This document shows, piece after piece, positions 18,748 through 26,154 of a stretch of DNA of 33,530 nt. Within the stretch, counting starts at the first letter, position 1, and each line of letters opens with the position of its first letter. A program made the position numbers and the translations under genes. The DNA is from Chlorobiota bacterium. Its GTDB lineage: Bacteria; Bacteroidota; Ignavibacteria; Kapaibacteriales; NICIL-2. Location of the stretch: assembly GCA_026416585.1 (NCBI GenBank), contig JAOAEV010000080.1, forward strand, positions 1-33,530. The letters run 5' to 3'. The notes below the pieces were generated by a model. That model searched no databases. It saw nothing but the letters and a program-made list of their open reading frames with translations, and had not been told where the DNA came from.

Positions 18748-18833
18748 ACTCTATGGTTGATGGGATAAATAAGGGCTCATAAGTGCAATCGTGTTTCAAG
18801 TGATTCTACGCATAGCCGATATTATGCGATGAA

Positions 18834-18865
18834 CTAAAATACAATAAAAAAAAATAATATCCAAA
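18834..18865 (-). promoter_or_regulatory. Candidate Bacteroidota-type promoter for the 14415-18737 gene
   Basis: The minus strand reads TTTG, a 20-nt A/T-rich spacer with a long T-run, then TATTTTAG. This matches TTTG-N19/20-TAnnTTTG with one mismatch. It lies in the 146-bp divergent gap between the cargo gene and the HDOD gene. The predicted leader is about 90 nt and I see no structure in it. No convincing plus-strand promoter for the HDOD gene was found in the gap. Confidence 0.4.
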
Positions 18866-18883
18866 CGTGTTGCGCATGATTCT

Positions 18884-19747
18884 ATGAACATCGTCGAACA
18901 CCTGCAACAGACACATGAATTTGCGTCGCTGCCGACAGTCGCTGCACGACTTTTGTCAATGTTGGAGGACGACCAAATTGATATCCGGACAATCGCGCAA
19001 TTTGTTGAACAAGATGTTGCAATCGCCGCAAAAGTCATCCGAGTGGCGAACTCACCAATTTTTGGCTTACGTGTGCCAGTTGCTTCGATATCTCAGGCTA
19101 TCATGACGATAGGACTCAATCGGGTATCCAATATCGTACTTGGAGTGAGCATCTACTCAAAGTTCATTTTACTCCGTACCCTTGCGGGAGATTACCTCCA
19201 AAAGTTTTGGATGCATTCGGCTGTTGCCGCAACACTTGCTCGGTCATTGGCACGATATGTTCGATGCGATTTCCAAGAGTTAGAATTTCTCACTGCGCTC
19301 GTGCATGATATCGGCAAGCTTGCGATGCTACAGTTAGATCCAGAGCGCTTCGGTTTAGTCCACCAGGCAATAGATGCGGGAATAGATGAACTCGAATCTG
19401 AACGCCAATACTTCGATGCGGCACACACCGAAGTCGGAGAAGTCATTGCAAATCTGTGGAAATTACCGCCGCAAGTGCAAGTGGCAATCAAGCTGCATCA
19501 TGAGAACCAACTCCATAATGATGAACTATCACCCCTACTAAGTGTTGTACGTGTTGCCGATCTTGCAGCCGAATCGTACGGGTTTACTTCAGGAGAAAAG
19601 ATCGATAAGCCGATTCATGAGACGATTCACTGGAAGAAGTTAGAATCAATTTCCCCACAACCGTTTGATCCCGAACAGATCGATGTGATATTCCAAAACG
19701 ACATTGCATCTGCGCATACATTGATCGAAGCCCTTACCATCAACTGA
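18884..19747 (+). CDS. HDOD domain protein
   Basis: HDOD proteins are HD-superfamily output or scaffold domains found in bacterial signalling; their activity is mostly unknown. The 287-residue protein is a stand-alone HDOD domain without a receiver or GGDEF/EAL partner. The N-terminal half has SLPTVAARLLSMLED, DVAIAAKVIRVANSPIF and ISQAIMTIGLNRVSNIVLG. The HD-like half keeps H111, HDIGK (141-145), H181 in HTEVGEVIANLWKLP, HH at 205-206, and D226 in VRVADLAAE. This is a full set of candidate metal ligands. It is divergent from the cargo gene and is followed at short distance by lgt on the same strand. The start at 18884 is chosen because conserved sequence begins at once; no Shine-Dalgarno is visible. 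Confidence 0.88.
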   Translation: MNIVEHLQQTHEFASLPTVAARLLSMLEDDQIDIRTIAQFVEQDVAIAAKVIRVANSPIFGLRVPVASISQAIMTIGLNRVSNIVLGVSIYSKFILLRTLAGDYLQKFWMHSAVAATLARSLARYVRCDFQELEFLTALVHDIGKLAMLQLDPERFGLVHQAIDAGIDELESERQYFDAAHTEVGEVIANLWKLPPQVQVAIKLHHENQLHNDELSPLLSVVRVADLAAESYGFTSGEKIDKPIHETIHWKKLESISPQPFDPEQIDVIFQNDIASAHTLIEALTIN

Positions 19748-19812
19748 GTGTATCCATAGAAGGGGAGTATGTAGTTTTGTTCGTTTGTTGCTGGATAAGC
19801 TATCCGTACTGC

Positions 19813-20652
19813 ATGAAGCCGATTCTTTTCAACCTCGGGCCGATTACGGTGTACAGCTTCGGTCTTATGATGGCACTGGCGTTCTTGACCGCGAACTGGT
19901 TGTTTTCACGTCGTGCTCGGCAGCTCGGTTGGAGCGAGAAATTCGTTTCTGCTATTACGTTTATCGCGCTGATAGGGGGTATCATTGGTGCGAAGTTGTT
20001 CCATTTGTTGGAATACCCCGAGATCTTTCTCCGTGACCCAATTGGCGCTGTTTTCAGCGGTGAGGGGCTGACGTTTCATGGGGGATTGATTATTGCGGCA
20101 ATAAGCATCGGTGTATTTGTAAAACGCAAGGGCGTGCCTTTTTTCGTATTAGCCGACGCTTTAGCACCATCACTGATCCTTGCGTATGGGATCGGTCGTA
20201 TTGGTTGTCAATTGGCAGGGGACGGCGATTATGGCATACCAAGTAAACTACCTTGGGCAATGACATATCCTAATGGAACTGTTCCAACCCTTTCTCATAT
20301 CAACCTCGAGCTCCGGCAGAAATACGAACAAATGTATCCTGGCGAGCCTGTTCCTTCCGACATTGCCGTTCATCCAGCGCCAGTGTATGAAACTCTTGCG
20401 TCTGTGCTCATTTTTTTCATCCTGTACCGATTGCAGCAGCGAAACCAACATCCAGATGGATGGCTATTTGCACTCTACTTGGTGTTGGCTGGGCTTGAGC
20501 GGTTCTTGGTCGAATTTATCCGACTCAACCCTACCTACGGTGGGCTTTCGCAGGCTCAGTGGGTATCGCTGGGAATGATCGTCTGCGGAGCTATCCTGCT
20601 CATGGTTCGATCGACTCGTGCTCCTTCACAAGCTGCTCGATCCACCCCATAA
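19813..20652 (+). CDS. lgt: Prolipoprotein diacylglyceryl transferase Lgt
   Basis: Lgt attaches diacylglycerol to the lipobox cysteine of prolipoproteins in the inner membrane, the first step of lipoprotein maturation. Family marks are NLGPITVYSFGLMMALAFL at the start, SGEGLTFHGGLI (the HGG motif), and the signature LAPSLILAYGIGRIGCQLAGDGDYG. Further marks are HPAPVYE and a late LVEFIRLNPTYGGLSQAQWVSLGM. Several membrane spans are evident. I place the start at ATG 19813, where similarity begins (279 residues). The ORF track uses TTG at 19777, adding 12 residues, and that TTG has a better Shine-Dalgarno (aggggag, 9 nt before). The choice is unsettled. The 3' end overlaps waaA on the other strand by 53 bp. 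Confidence 0.96.
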   Translation: MKPILFNLGPITVYSFGLMMALAFLTANWLFSRRARQLGWSEKFVSAITFIALIGGIIGAKLFHLLEYPEIFLRDPIGAVFSGEGLTFHGGLIIAAISIGVFVKRKGVPFFVLADALAPSLILAYGIGRIGCQLAGDGDYGIPSKLPWAMTYPNGTVPTLSHINLELRQKYEQMYPGEPVPSDIAVHPAPVYETLASVLIFFILYRLQQRNQHPDGWLFALYLVLAGLERFLVEFIRLNPTYGGLSQAQWVSLGMIVCGAILLMVRSTRAPSQAARSTP

Positions 20653-21865
20653 CTTTCTCGCTGACGCCTACTACCTCTGCGAGCGTGTGAGCATATCTGC
20701 GTGCTCGTAGCTGCAACGAATCATTGTCAAGCAGCTCCTGTACCCATGCAATCGCATGGTGGCTCGAGTTGATGATACGTAAACTCTCATGATGGAGGAG
20801 ATCATAGGCATCGTCACTACGTCTAATCCGTGGACCGCAGGAAACAGGAATCCCCGCCATTGCGGGCTCTATCAGACTGTGTACTCCTGCACCAAACCCA
20901 CCACCAACATAGGCGGCGGAAGCATAGCGGTAAAGCGAAGACAAAATCCCGATTTGATTGACAACAACAACTGGTGCCTGAGTATTCGAATCAACAGCTT
21001 CACTTGACAAGACTGATTCATTGAAGAGGCGGAGCAACCGTTTGCAAGTACGTGGGGTAGGTTCATGTGGAACAATGATTAGTTGTAACTGCTGCCGAAT
21101 GTGTTGGTCTAGCATATTCCATGCTTTTGCCCACAGTCGTTCATCGGTATGCCATGTGCTGCCAAGTATAAGCCGGAAACGTCGTGTGTCTAGAAACGGG
21201 GGATGTATAGGGGAAACCTTTGATGCAATCGCTGCCAGTTGATCGATGCGAGTATCTGGAAGGGTCAAGAGAGGCGTTGCGACTTGGAGATGTCGAAATC
21301 GTTCGGCGTGCGTCGGAGAACGCGCGATGACCATGGAGAGCTGATTGTATAGGCAACGGTAATAGCTTCTGAGAAGATTTGAAAGTCCAGAAGAAGGGAA
21401 TGTCGCATTGACGAGAATAATCGGAATTTTTCTCTTGGAAAGCTGGTGAACGATATTCCACCACAGATCGTAACGCGACACAATGACTACTCGAGGATGA
21501 ATACCTTCGATAAAGCGCCGAGCATTCCATGGCGTATCGTATGGAAGCAGAAAGAGTTTGTTGTACGGTACATCAGGATGCTCGCGATATGCAGATGGAG
21601 AAAACACGCTTACCGTAATTGATGCCTCTGGATACCGACTTCGTACGAGCCGAATAAGTGGCTTGATTTGCTCGAGTTCTCCAGCCGAAGCTGCGTGGAA
21701 CCAGAAGGTGAGCCTATCTCCAGATTGTTGTTGTAGTGAAGAAGTCTGTAAACGAAGTATGTGGTGGCGAGTGCGAAGCTTGGGAAAGAACACTGCCAAC
21801 ACTCGTGCCGCAGTAGCGAGGATGGCAACAGTCAGTATATGGATGCAGTGCCAGATGGCACACAT
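20600..21865 (-). CDS. waaA: 3-deoxy-D-manno-octulosonic acid (Kdo) transferase WaaA
   Basis: WaaA transfers Kdo from CMP-Kdo to lipid A precursor at the inner membrane, so its presence implies LPS. The 421-residue protein has an N-terminal membrane anchor (about 4-27). The FWFHAASAGELEQIKPLI segment follows, with the likely catalytic Glu at about 63. Further marks are YDTPWNARRFIEGIHPRVVIVSRYDLWWN and a C-terminal GT-B nucleotide-sugar half (LILGSTWHTDERLW..., YVGGGFGAGVHSLIEPAMAGIPVSCGP). The usual ETELWPN motif is replaced by SRYDLWWN; Bacteroidota WaaA proteins also vary here (a YEFW-like form, from memory). The track start at 21868 is TTG; I prefer the ATG at 21865, which shares one base with the upstream crotonase stop (TGATG). 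Confidence 0.92.
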   Translation of the reverse strand: MCAIWHCIHILTVAILATAARVLAVFFPKLRTRHHILRLQTSSLQQQSGDRLTFWFHAASAGELEQIKPLIRLVRSRYPEASITVSVFSPSAYREHPDVPYNKLFLLPYDTPWNARRFIEGIHPRVVIVSRYDLWWNIVHQLSKRKIPIILVNATFPSSGLSNLLRSYYRCLYNQLSMVIARSPTHAERFRHLQVATPLLTLPDTRIDQLAAIASKVSPIHPPFLDTRRFRLILGSTWHTDERLWAKAWNMLDQHIRQQLQLIIVPHEPTPRTCKRLLRLFNESVLSSEAVDSNTQAPVVVVNQIGILSSLYRYASAAYVGGGFGAGVHSLIEPAMAGIPVSCGPRIRRSDDAYDLLHHESLRIINSSHHAIAWVQELLDNDSLQLRARRYAHTLAEVVGVSEKVMGWIEQLVKEHESIEP

Positions 21866-22626
21866 CAACGCCCCTTAAATGCTGGTGTACGCTTTTCCAA
21901 AAATGCTGCAGTGCCCTCGCGAAAATCTTCTGTCCCACACAAGATCCCAAATTCTCGTGCCTCGACATCCATTGCCGAAAGCTGTACCCCGTAAGTACAA
22001 TGAAGGATACTTGTAAGAGCTGTCTTCGGTAATGCTTCGAGCTGGGCGCAAAAACGCAATGTTTCTTCCAATAACTTCTCATGGGGATAAACACGATTGA
22101 CCAATCCCAACGTATGGGCTCGGTCGGCGGCAAGGTACTCGCCCGTTAGCATGAACTCAACTGCACGTGCAACGCCAATCAAGCGAGTCAAACGTTGTGT
22201 CCCGCCATATCCTGGAATGATGCCGAGCTTAACTTCGGGTTGACCGAACACAGCAGTCTCTGCTGCAAAGCGAAGATGACACGCCATTGCCAGTTCACAT
22301 CCCCCTCCAAGAGCATATCCGTTGACGGCAGCAATTACAGGTATTGGGGAAGATTCAATGAGTTGGAACACATATTGCCCACGCTGTGCAAAATCCTGAC
22401 CCGTATCACGAGAGCACGCAGCAAGCTCTGCGATATCCGCGCCTGCAGCAAAGGCTTTGCCACTGCCCGTGACAACAATACTGCGATGTGATTGAAAAAA
22501 CTGCTCGTCTGAGAAAATCCTTCGCAGCTCCTCCAACATTATGCTATTGATAGCATTCAATTTATCGGGACGATACAGAGTAACAACCAACGTTGAACCG
22601 CGCGTTTCGAGTTGAAGTGTTGACAT
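21865..22626 (-). CDS. Enoyl-CoA hydratase/isomerase (crotonase), canonical active site
   Basis: This protein probably hydrates 2-enoyl-CoA in fatty-acid or short-chain acyl-CoA degradation. It is 253 residues from ATG 22626. The crotonase marks are AFAAGADIAEL (59-68), ALGGGCELAMA (105-115, with Glu111) and FGQPEVKLGIIPGYGGTQRL (127-146, with Glu131). Both catalytic glutamates and the oxyanion-hole glycines are present. It ends with the usual FLEKRTPAFKGR. The track start at 22671 is a GTG that falls inside a TATCTTTG promoter-like box, so the internal ATG is more likely. The gene precedes waaA with a one-base overlap, an odd functional pairing. It is one of three crotonases in the window. 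Confidence 0.92.
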   Translation of the reverse strand: MSTLQLETRGSTLVVTLYRPDKLNAINSIMLEELRRIFSDEQFFQSHRSIVVTGSGKAFAAGADIAELAACSRDTGQDFAQRGQYVFQLIESSPIPVIAAVNGYALGGGCELAMACHLRFAAETAVFGQPEVKLGIIPGYGGTQRLTRLIGVARAVEFMLTGEYLAADRAHTLGLVNRVYPHEKLLEETLRFCAQLEALPKTALTSILHCTYGVQLSAMDVEAREFGILCGTEDFREGTAAFLEKRTPAFKGR

Positions 22627-22670
22627 AAGCAAAAACTCAGAATCCGAAATTCTACTGATGACAGAACGCA

Positions 22671-22678
22671 CAAAGATA
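22671..22678 (-). promoter_or_regulatory. Candidate -7 element (TATCTTTG) for the crotonase-waaA pair
   Basis: This is a perfect TAnnTTTG on the minus strand, about 45 nt before the preferred ATG at 22626. A GTTG lies 16 nt upstream; the -33 match is weak. The same octamer TATCTTTG stands before the crotonase gene at 30849. Confidence 0.4.
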
Positions 22679-22699
22679 TTGCAATTTGTACCACCAACG

Positions 22700-22727
22700 T
22701 TGGACCTACATAGCGTACATTTATAAT
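22700..22727 (+). promoter_or_regulatory. Candidate sigma-70-like promoter for the small membrane protein
   Basis: TTGGAC, a 16-nt spacer and a perfect TATAAT lie about 30 nt before the ATG at 22758. If used, it places transcription start downstream of the track's 22686 start, which supports the 22758 ATG. The -35 part is only a half match. Confidence 0.35.
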
Positions 22728-22757
22728 CTTGTCGTTCAAAGAATAGTGCAACAGAAC

Positions 22758-23231
22758 ATGAGAGAATCAGGGCTCAGTTTATCCAACTCAGCAATTGAGT
22801 ACGAGCTCCGTCGGATACAACGGAAGCACTGGTTAAGGTATGTAACGATAGAGTCCCTTCTTGGTCTTGTAGTGGGGTATTATGCATTGCCGAGAATTCA
22901 ATTGTGTTATGCGGTGGTTGGTGTGTTGGCGCTGTTTGTCGGGGTACAATTGTCGCTACTGCGGCAGCATCGTCGTACATGGCAGTCAGATCGAATCGTT
23001 CGATTACTCGATGCGATCGAGCGACTGGGAATAGGTACTGCTTTATTTGCGTTGTGTGTGTATGTATTGCTTGATTCAGTGCCACACGGTGATTTTGTTG
23101 CAACGCTATCATGGACTGGGTTCTGGATTGTTGCTGGTAGTGCAGGAGGTGAGTACCGATGGCAGTATTGGCAATTTCCGACGTTAGGACGTGTTGAGCA
23201 GGTTCGCTACCTTTGCAGGTGTGGGCGTTGA
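22758..23231 (+). CDS. Small membrane protein of unknown function
   Basis: I do not recognise this 157-residue protein. It has a charged N-terminus (about 1-28, with RRIQRKHWLR) and four hydrophobic segments at about 29-46, 48-67, 91-107 and 113-130. A basic loop (RQHRRTWQSDRIVR) sits between the second and third. It ends in a short polar tail with a Cys-rich end (CRCGR). The layout fits a four-helix inner-membrane protein. The track start at 22686 adds 24 residues, but a TATAAT box lies within that extension, so the ATG at 22758 is preferred. The phosphodiester glycosidase gene follows 30 nt later on the same strand. A 160-residue ORF on the opposite strand over the same DNA has no such pattern and is treated as a shadow. 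Confidence 0.65.
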   Translation: MRESGLSLSNSAIEYELRRIQRKHWLRYVTIESLLGLVVGYYALPRIQLCYAVVGVLALFVGVQLSLLRQHRRTWQSDRIVRLLDAIERLGIGTALFALCVYVLLDSVPHGDFVATLSWTGFWIVAGSAGGEYRWQYWQFPTLGRVEQVRYLCRCGR

Positions 23232-23261
23232 TGCTTAGAGCATCTTTGATGTCCACAGCTT

Positions 23262-24803
23262 ATGCGTATTTCGATATTGATCGAACGAATGTTCAATAGG
23301 ACTACATCTGCTCAGCTTATACTGACCACTACCATTTTTACGCTTGTTATTGTGACGTTGTCAACAGTAGTGTGTGTGCCTGCATCGAGCGCACGGCTGA
23401 GTGTGACATTGTTGCTTACCAAGCAGAAACAGCTAACAGGCAAAGCAAAACACCAACGACGGGCTGTTACATCGCCATCAAAGAAAAAGCTCCAGCGTAA
23501 CCGTCGTACCTATCGACCCCAACGTCGAATAAAAAGTACAAGTATCAACTCGCAAACAGCGGCGATTCGGTCGGTAACGATTGTGCGAGATTCATTGCTT
23601 GTACCTGGCATCATTTATCGGATGCTCGATGTTACGCTTGCTGACTCAGCGCATGCTATTGTTCATGCAGTCACATGTGTTGTGCGTAATCCCCGCTACT
23701 CGATCGACCTTGTACCCTCGCGCGATCGAATTGGTGGCCTCGAATCTGTGCCGGCGATAGCCATGCGCCTTGATACAACCTTCAATCGTGATGTACTTGT
23801 GGCCATCAATGCCAGCTTTTGGCGTGCTGGTACCAACATCCCAATTGGTGTAACGGTCTGCGGGGGGGAAATTGTGAGTAACCGCGCAGCTCAGTGGTAC
23901 ACTCTGTGGCTCGATCGTCGCTATAGACCATGGTTCGATAGCTCATACATCGAAACAAAATTGATTCTTTCGAACGGAACGGCATATCCCATTGAGGCAA
24001 TCAATTGTAATGCTACCAGTGATACACTGGTGATGTACAATCGCTGGGCAGGAGATAGTATCCCTATTCGCTCATTTATGCTGGATTCTATGAATATGAC
24101 AGTTGATGCTGGATTAATCGTACAGCTCGATACGCTGGATCCTGTTCCTACTCCACGTGAGCGTAGTACTATTGTTGCCACAGAGTACAGAAACTGGTAC
24201 GCACACCTTTGCCGTCGAAAAATTCTACTACGTTATTTACGTCCCCCGGCGATCAATAGCACGACACCATGTTTAGTGTTAGCTGTTCGCGATAGTGGAG
24301 CGGTTGAGGTGCCCCTTCGTGGCTGCATTGTGAGTCTTCCATCACATCATCCCCTTGCCACAGCGATTAACGCCGGCGATACGGTCCTTCTTTCGACACG
24401 TACAAGAATGAATGATTCAATTGAATTTCATGTAGCTGTCAGTGGAAGTCCTTTGTTGCTCCGACAGGGTGCTATCAAACCACACTTGGAAGATACAACC
24501 AAACGGGGCAGTCCCTTTATCGAACAGAGGTTAGCGCGAACTGCTGTTGGGACCGATGCGATTCAATCCGTGCTATATCTTATTGCTGTTGAAAAGTTGC
24601 CGAATAAATCGGTCGGGATGTCGTTGCGTGAGCTTGCCCAATTTCTTCGTCGGTTTGGCGCCTATGAAGCGATCAATTTCGATGGTGGTGGGTCTACTAC
24701 CATGGTTGTCGGTCGTACATGTGTCGTGCCTGCAGATGTGCAGAGGTATCGACCCGTTGCAAATAGCATAGTTGTGTGGCGACGCAAGGTGTCCTCTCGC
24801 TAA
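23262..24803 (+). CDS. Phosphodiester glycosidase family protein (NAGPA domain)
   Basis: This is a 513-residue protein with one N-terminal hydrophobic segment (about 19-42, signal peptide or anchor) and a basic linker of about 60 residues (KHQRRAVTSPSKKKLQRNRRTYRPQRR). The remainder is a NAGPA-type domain. The diagnostic marks are the strand VAINASFWRAGTNIPIGVTVCGGEIVSN, matching family AINGGFF...PxGLVVxxG, and the C-terminal AINFDGGGSTTMVV (from about 470). The family is named for the enzyme that removes N-acetylglucosamine from phosphodiester-linked glycans; bacterial members act on envelope glycans and most are unassigned. It probably acts in the periplasm. Its stop overlaps the stop of the convergent NamZ-like gene by 3 nt. 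M10 at 23289 is an alternative start. Confidence 0.85.
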   Translation: MRISILIERMFNRTTSAQLILTTTIFTLVIVTLSTVVCVPASSARLSVTLLLTKQKQLTGKAKHQRRAVTSPSKKKLQRNRRTYRPQRRIKSTSINSQTAAIRSVTIVRDSLLVPGIIYRMLDVTLADSAHAIVHAVTCVVRNPRYSIDLVPSRDRIGGLESVPAIAMRLDTTFNRDVLVAINASFWRAGTNIPIGVTVCGGEIVSNRAAQWYTLWLDRRYRPWFDSSYIETKLILSNGTAYPIEAINCNATSDTLVMYNRWAGDSIPIRSFMLDSMNMTVDAGLIVQLDTLDPVPTPRERSTIVATEYRNWYAHLCRRKILLRYLRPPAINSTTPCLVLAVRDSGAVEVPLRGCIVSLPSHHPLATAINAGDTVLLSTRTRMNDSIEFHVAVSGSPLLLRQGAIKPHLEDTTKRGSPFIEQRLARTAVGTDAIQSVLYLIAVEKLPNKSVGMSLRELAQFLRRFGAYEAINFDGGGSTTMVVGRTCVVPADVQRYRPVANSIVVWRRKVSSR

Positions 24804-26134
24804 GGATACAACAAGTAGCGTGAACGCAGCTCAGCGAAATGTTGGGCTGTTGATCGGAAATCTGTGTTCGATGATAAACTGCCGTTCCATGCAAGAAACA
24901 CTCGATCACCGGTAATGCGAAAGAGCCTACTACGTACCTCGTCACGGGCAAGGCTCTCTCGTGCTGGAGGATATTTTCCTACCAGTGTTTCGAGCAATGC
25001 CATCGCGATTGAGTAATAGGAGAGTGCTTGTCCTGGCGTTGTTGTGAACCTTACGCCTTGGCAGACGGCATTTTGGAATACCCCCTTGTTCGGGGTGAAG
25101 GTGTAACGATACGCCGAAATTCTATATCGGCGAAATACATCGAGCAATGCAGCGATGAGGGAATCAGGCAATTCGGGAGCACCGATACATTCAAATGGAC
25201 TGTCGGTACCTATACCGACACTAACGGTACCAAGCTCGCCTAATAAACCCGTGATAGCCATCCCACGAATGGCGGCTATTGTAGGCACATTGGGCGAGGT
25301 CGGTAGCCATTCTGTGCCGATGTTCTCCCAATCAAGATGTCTCCGCCACCGCCGCATTTTGATGATGTGAAGCTCGCAACGGCGTGGCGTGTTAGTTGTA
25401 GAGTCATTGCTAAGCCACCCTTCATTGTTGATCATGAGTGCCAATTCCCCAATTGTCATTCCATGAATGTAGGGTACTGGCACTACGGTAAACGCTGTGC
25501 GTGGGGCAGTCGGGTCCGGTATGGCACCATCAAAGACTTCTCCGCCGAGCGGATTGGGACGATCCAGCACGTAAACAGGTATTCCGTACTCGGCACACGC
25601 ATCGAGCACCCAGTACAACGTCGCAAGTGTTGTCTGCGAGCGCAACCCAACATCCTGAAGATCAACCACAGTTGCATCGCACCCCTCGAGCATCGCTTTT
25701 GTGGGACGCCGTTGCACTCCAATAAGTGCTTGGACACGGACACCCGCGATGCTTTCCTGTTGGATGGTGCTAACTGGGCGGTTGCACCAGTAGCTGTATT
25801 CCGGTACCAGAATAGTTCGAACGATGATGGTTGTGGTGTTACCGAAAACCTCTGCTGTTTCGTGAAGCAGTCTTGTTCGACTTGCACTGTTGCAGACAAG
25901 TGCAATACGCTTTCCACGCAGTGGTTCAAATCGTAAATCGAGAATGTTATCAACCCCGAATTTGACAAGACGTAGCTGCCGGGTATCCCTGCTGCCACTC
26001 TGCTCGATACTCGGCGCGCTTGCAGTGGCGACGTCGAGAGCTGCGACAAGTAACACAGCAGCCATCGCAACACTACACCACTTCTGCCGACTAAGCCCTC
26101 GATACTCCTCACCAGGAGGAACAAGCCACTCCAT
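24800..26134 (-). CDS. NamZ-like protein (DUF1343; exo-beta-N-acetylmuramidase family)
   Basis: NamZ enzymes remove terminal N-acetylmuramic acid from peptidoglycan fragments outside the cytoplasm. From ATG 26134 the protein has 444 residues with a signal peptide (about 17-40, ending ATASA). Family marks are VKFGVDNIL, GKRIALVCNSAS, ATVVDLQDVGLRS (155-167) and VYVLDRPNPLGGEVFDGAIPD (188-208). YIHGMTIGELALMIN, a late SPNVPT block, GTDSPFECIGAPE and CQGVRF follow. The usual SPEHG motif reads VPEYS (about 110-114): the Glu stays but the His-Gly is lost, so activity or specificity may differ. The track ORF extends to 26503 into xerD; that part is compositionally odd and is rejected. The start lies 20 nt after the xerD stop, last in a five-gene operon. 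Confidence 0.88.
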   Translation of the reverse strand: MEWLVPPGEEYRGLSRQKWCSVAMAAVLLVAALDVATASAPSIEQSGSRDTRQLRLVKFGVDNILDLRFEPLRGKRIALVCNSASRTRLLHETAEVFGNTTTIIVRTILVPEYSYWCNRPVSTIQQESIAGVRVQALIGVQRRPTKAMLEGCDATVVDLQDVGLRSQTTLATLYWVLDACAEYGIPVYVLDRPNPLGGEVFDGAIPDPTAPRTAFTVVPVPYIHGMTIGELALMINNEGWLSNDSTTNTPRRCELHIIKMRRWRRHLDWENIGTEWLPTSPNVPTIAAIRGMAITGLLGELGTVSVGIGTDSPFECIGAPELPDSLIAALLDVFRRYRISAYRYTFTPNKGVFQNAVCQGVRFTTTPGQALSYYSIAMALLETLVGKYPPARESLARDEVRSRLFRITGDRVFLAWNGSLSSNTDFRSTAQHFAELRSRYLLYP

Positions 26135-26154
26135 GCTATGCCAAGGTGAAAATT

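Noticed and set aside
21714-22133. A 139-residue minus-strand ORF across the crotonase/waaA junction
   Set aside because: It is a shadow in another frame of two well-supported genes; no family pattern is seen.
22694-22703. Palindrome CCAACGTTGG in the divergent crotonase/membrane-protein gap
   Set aside because: A single 10-bp palindrome is common by chance; with no second copy or known regulator I do not call it an operator.
22774-23256. A 160-residue minus-strand ORF
   Set aside because: It overlaps the plus-strand membrane protein. Its His/Gln/Thr-rich composition has no hydrophobic or family pattern, while the plus frame gives four clean membrane segments.
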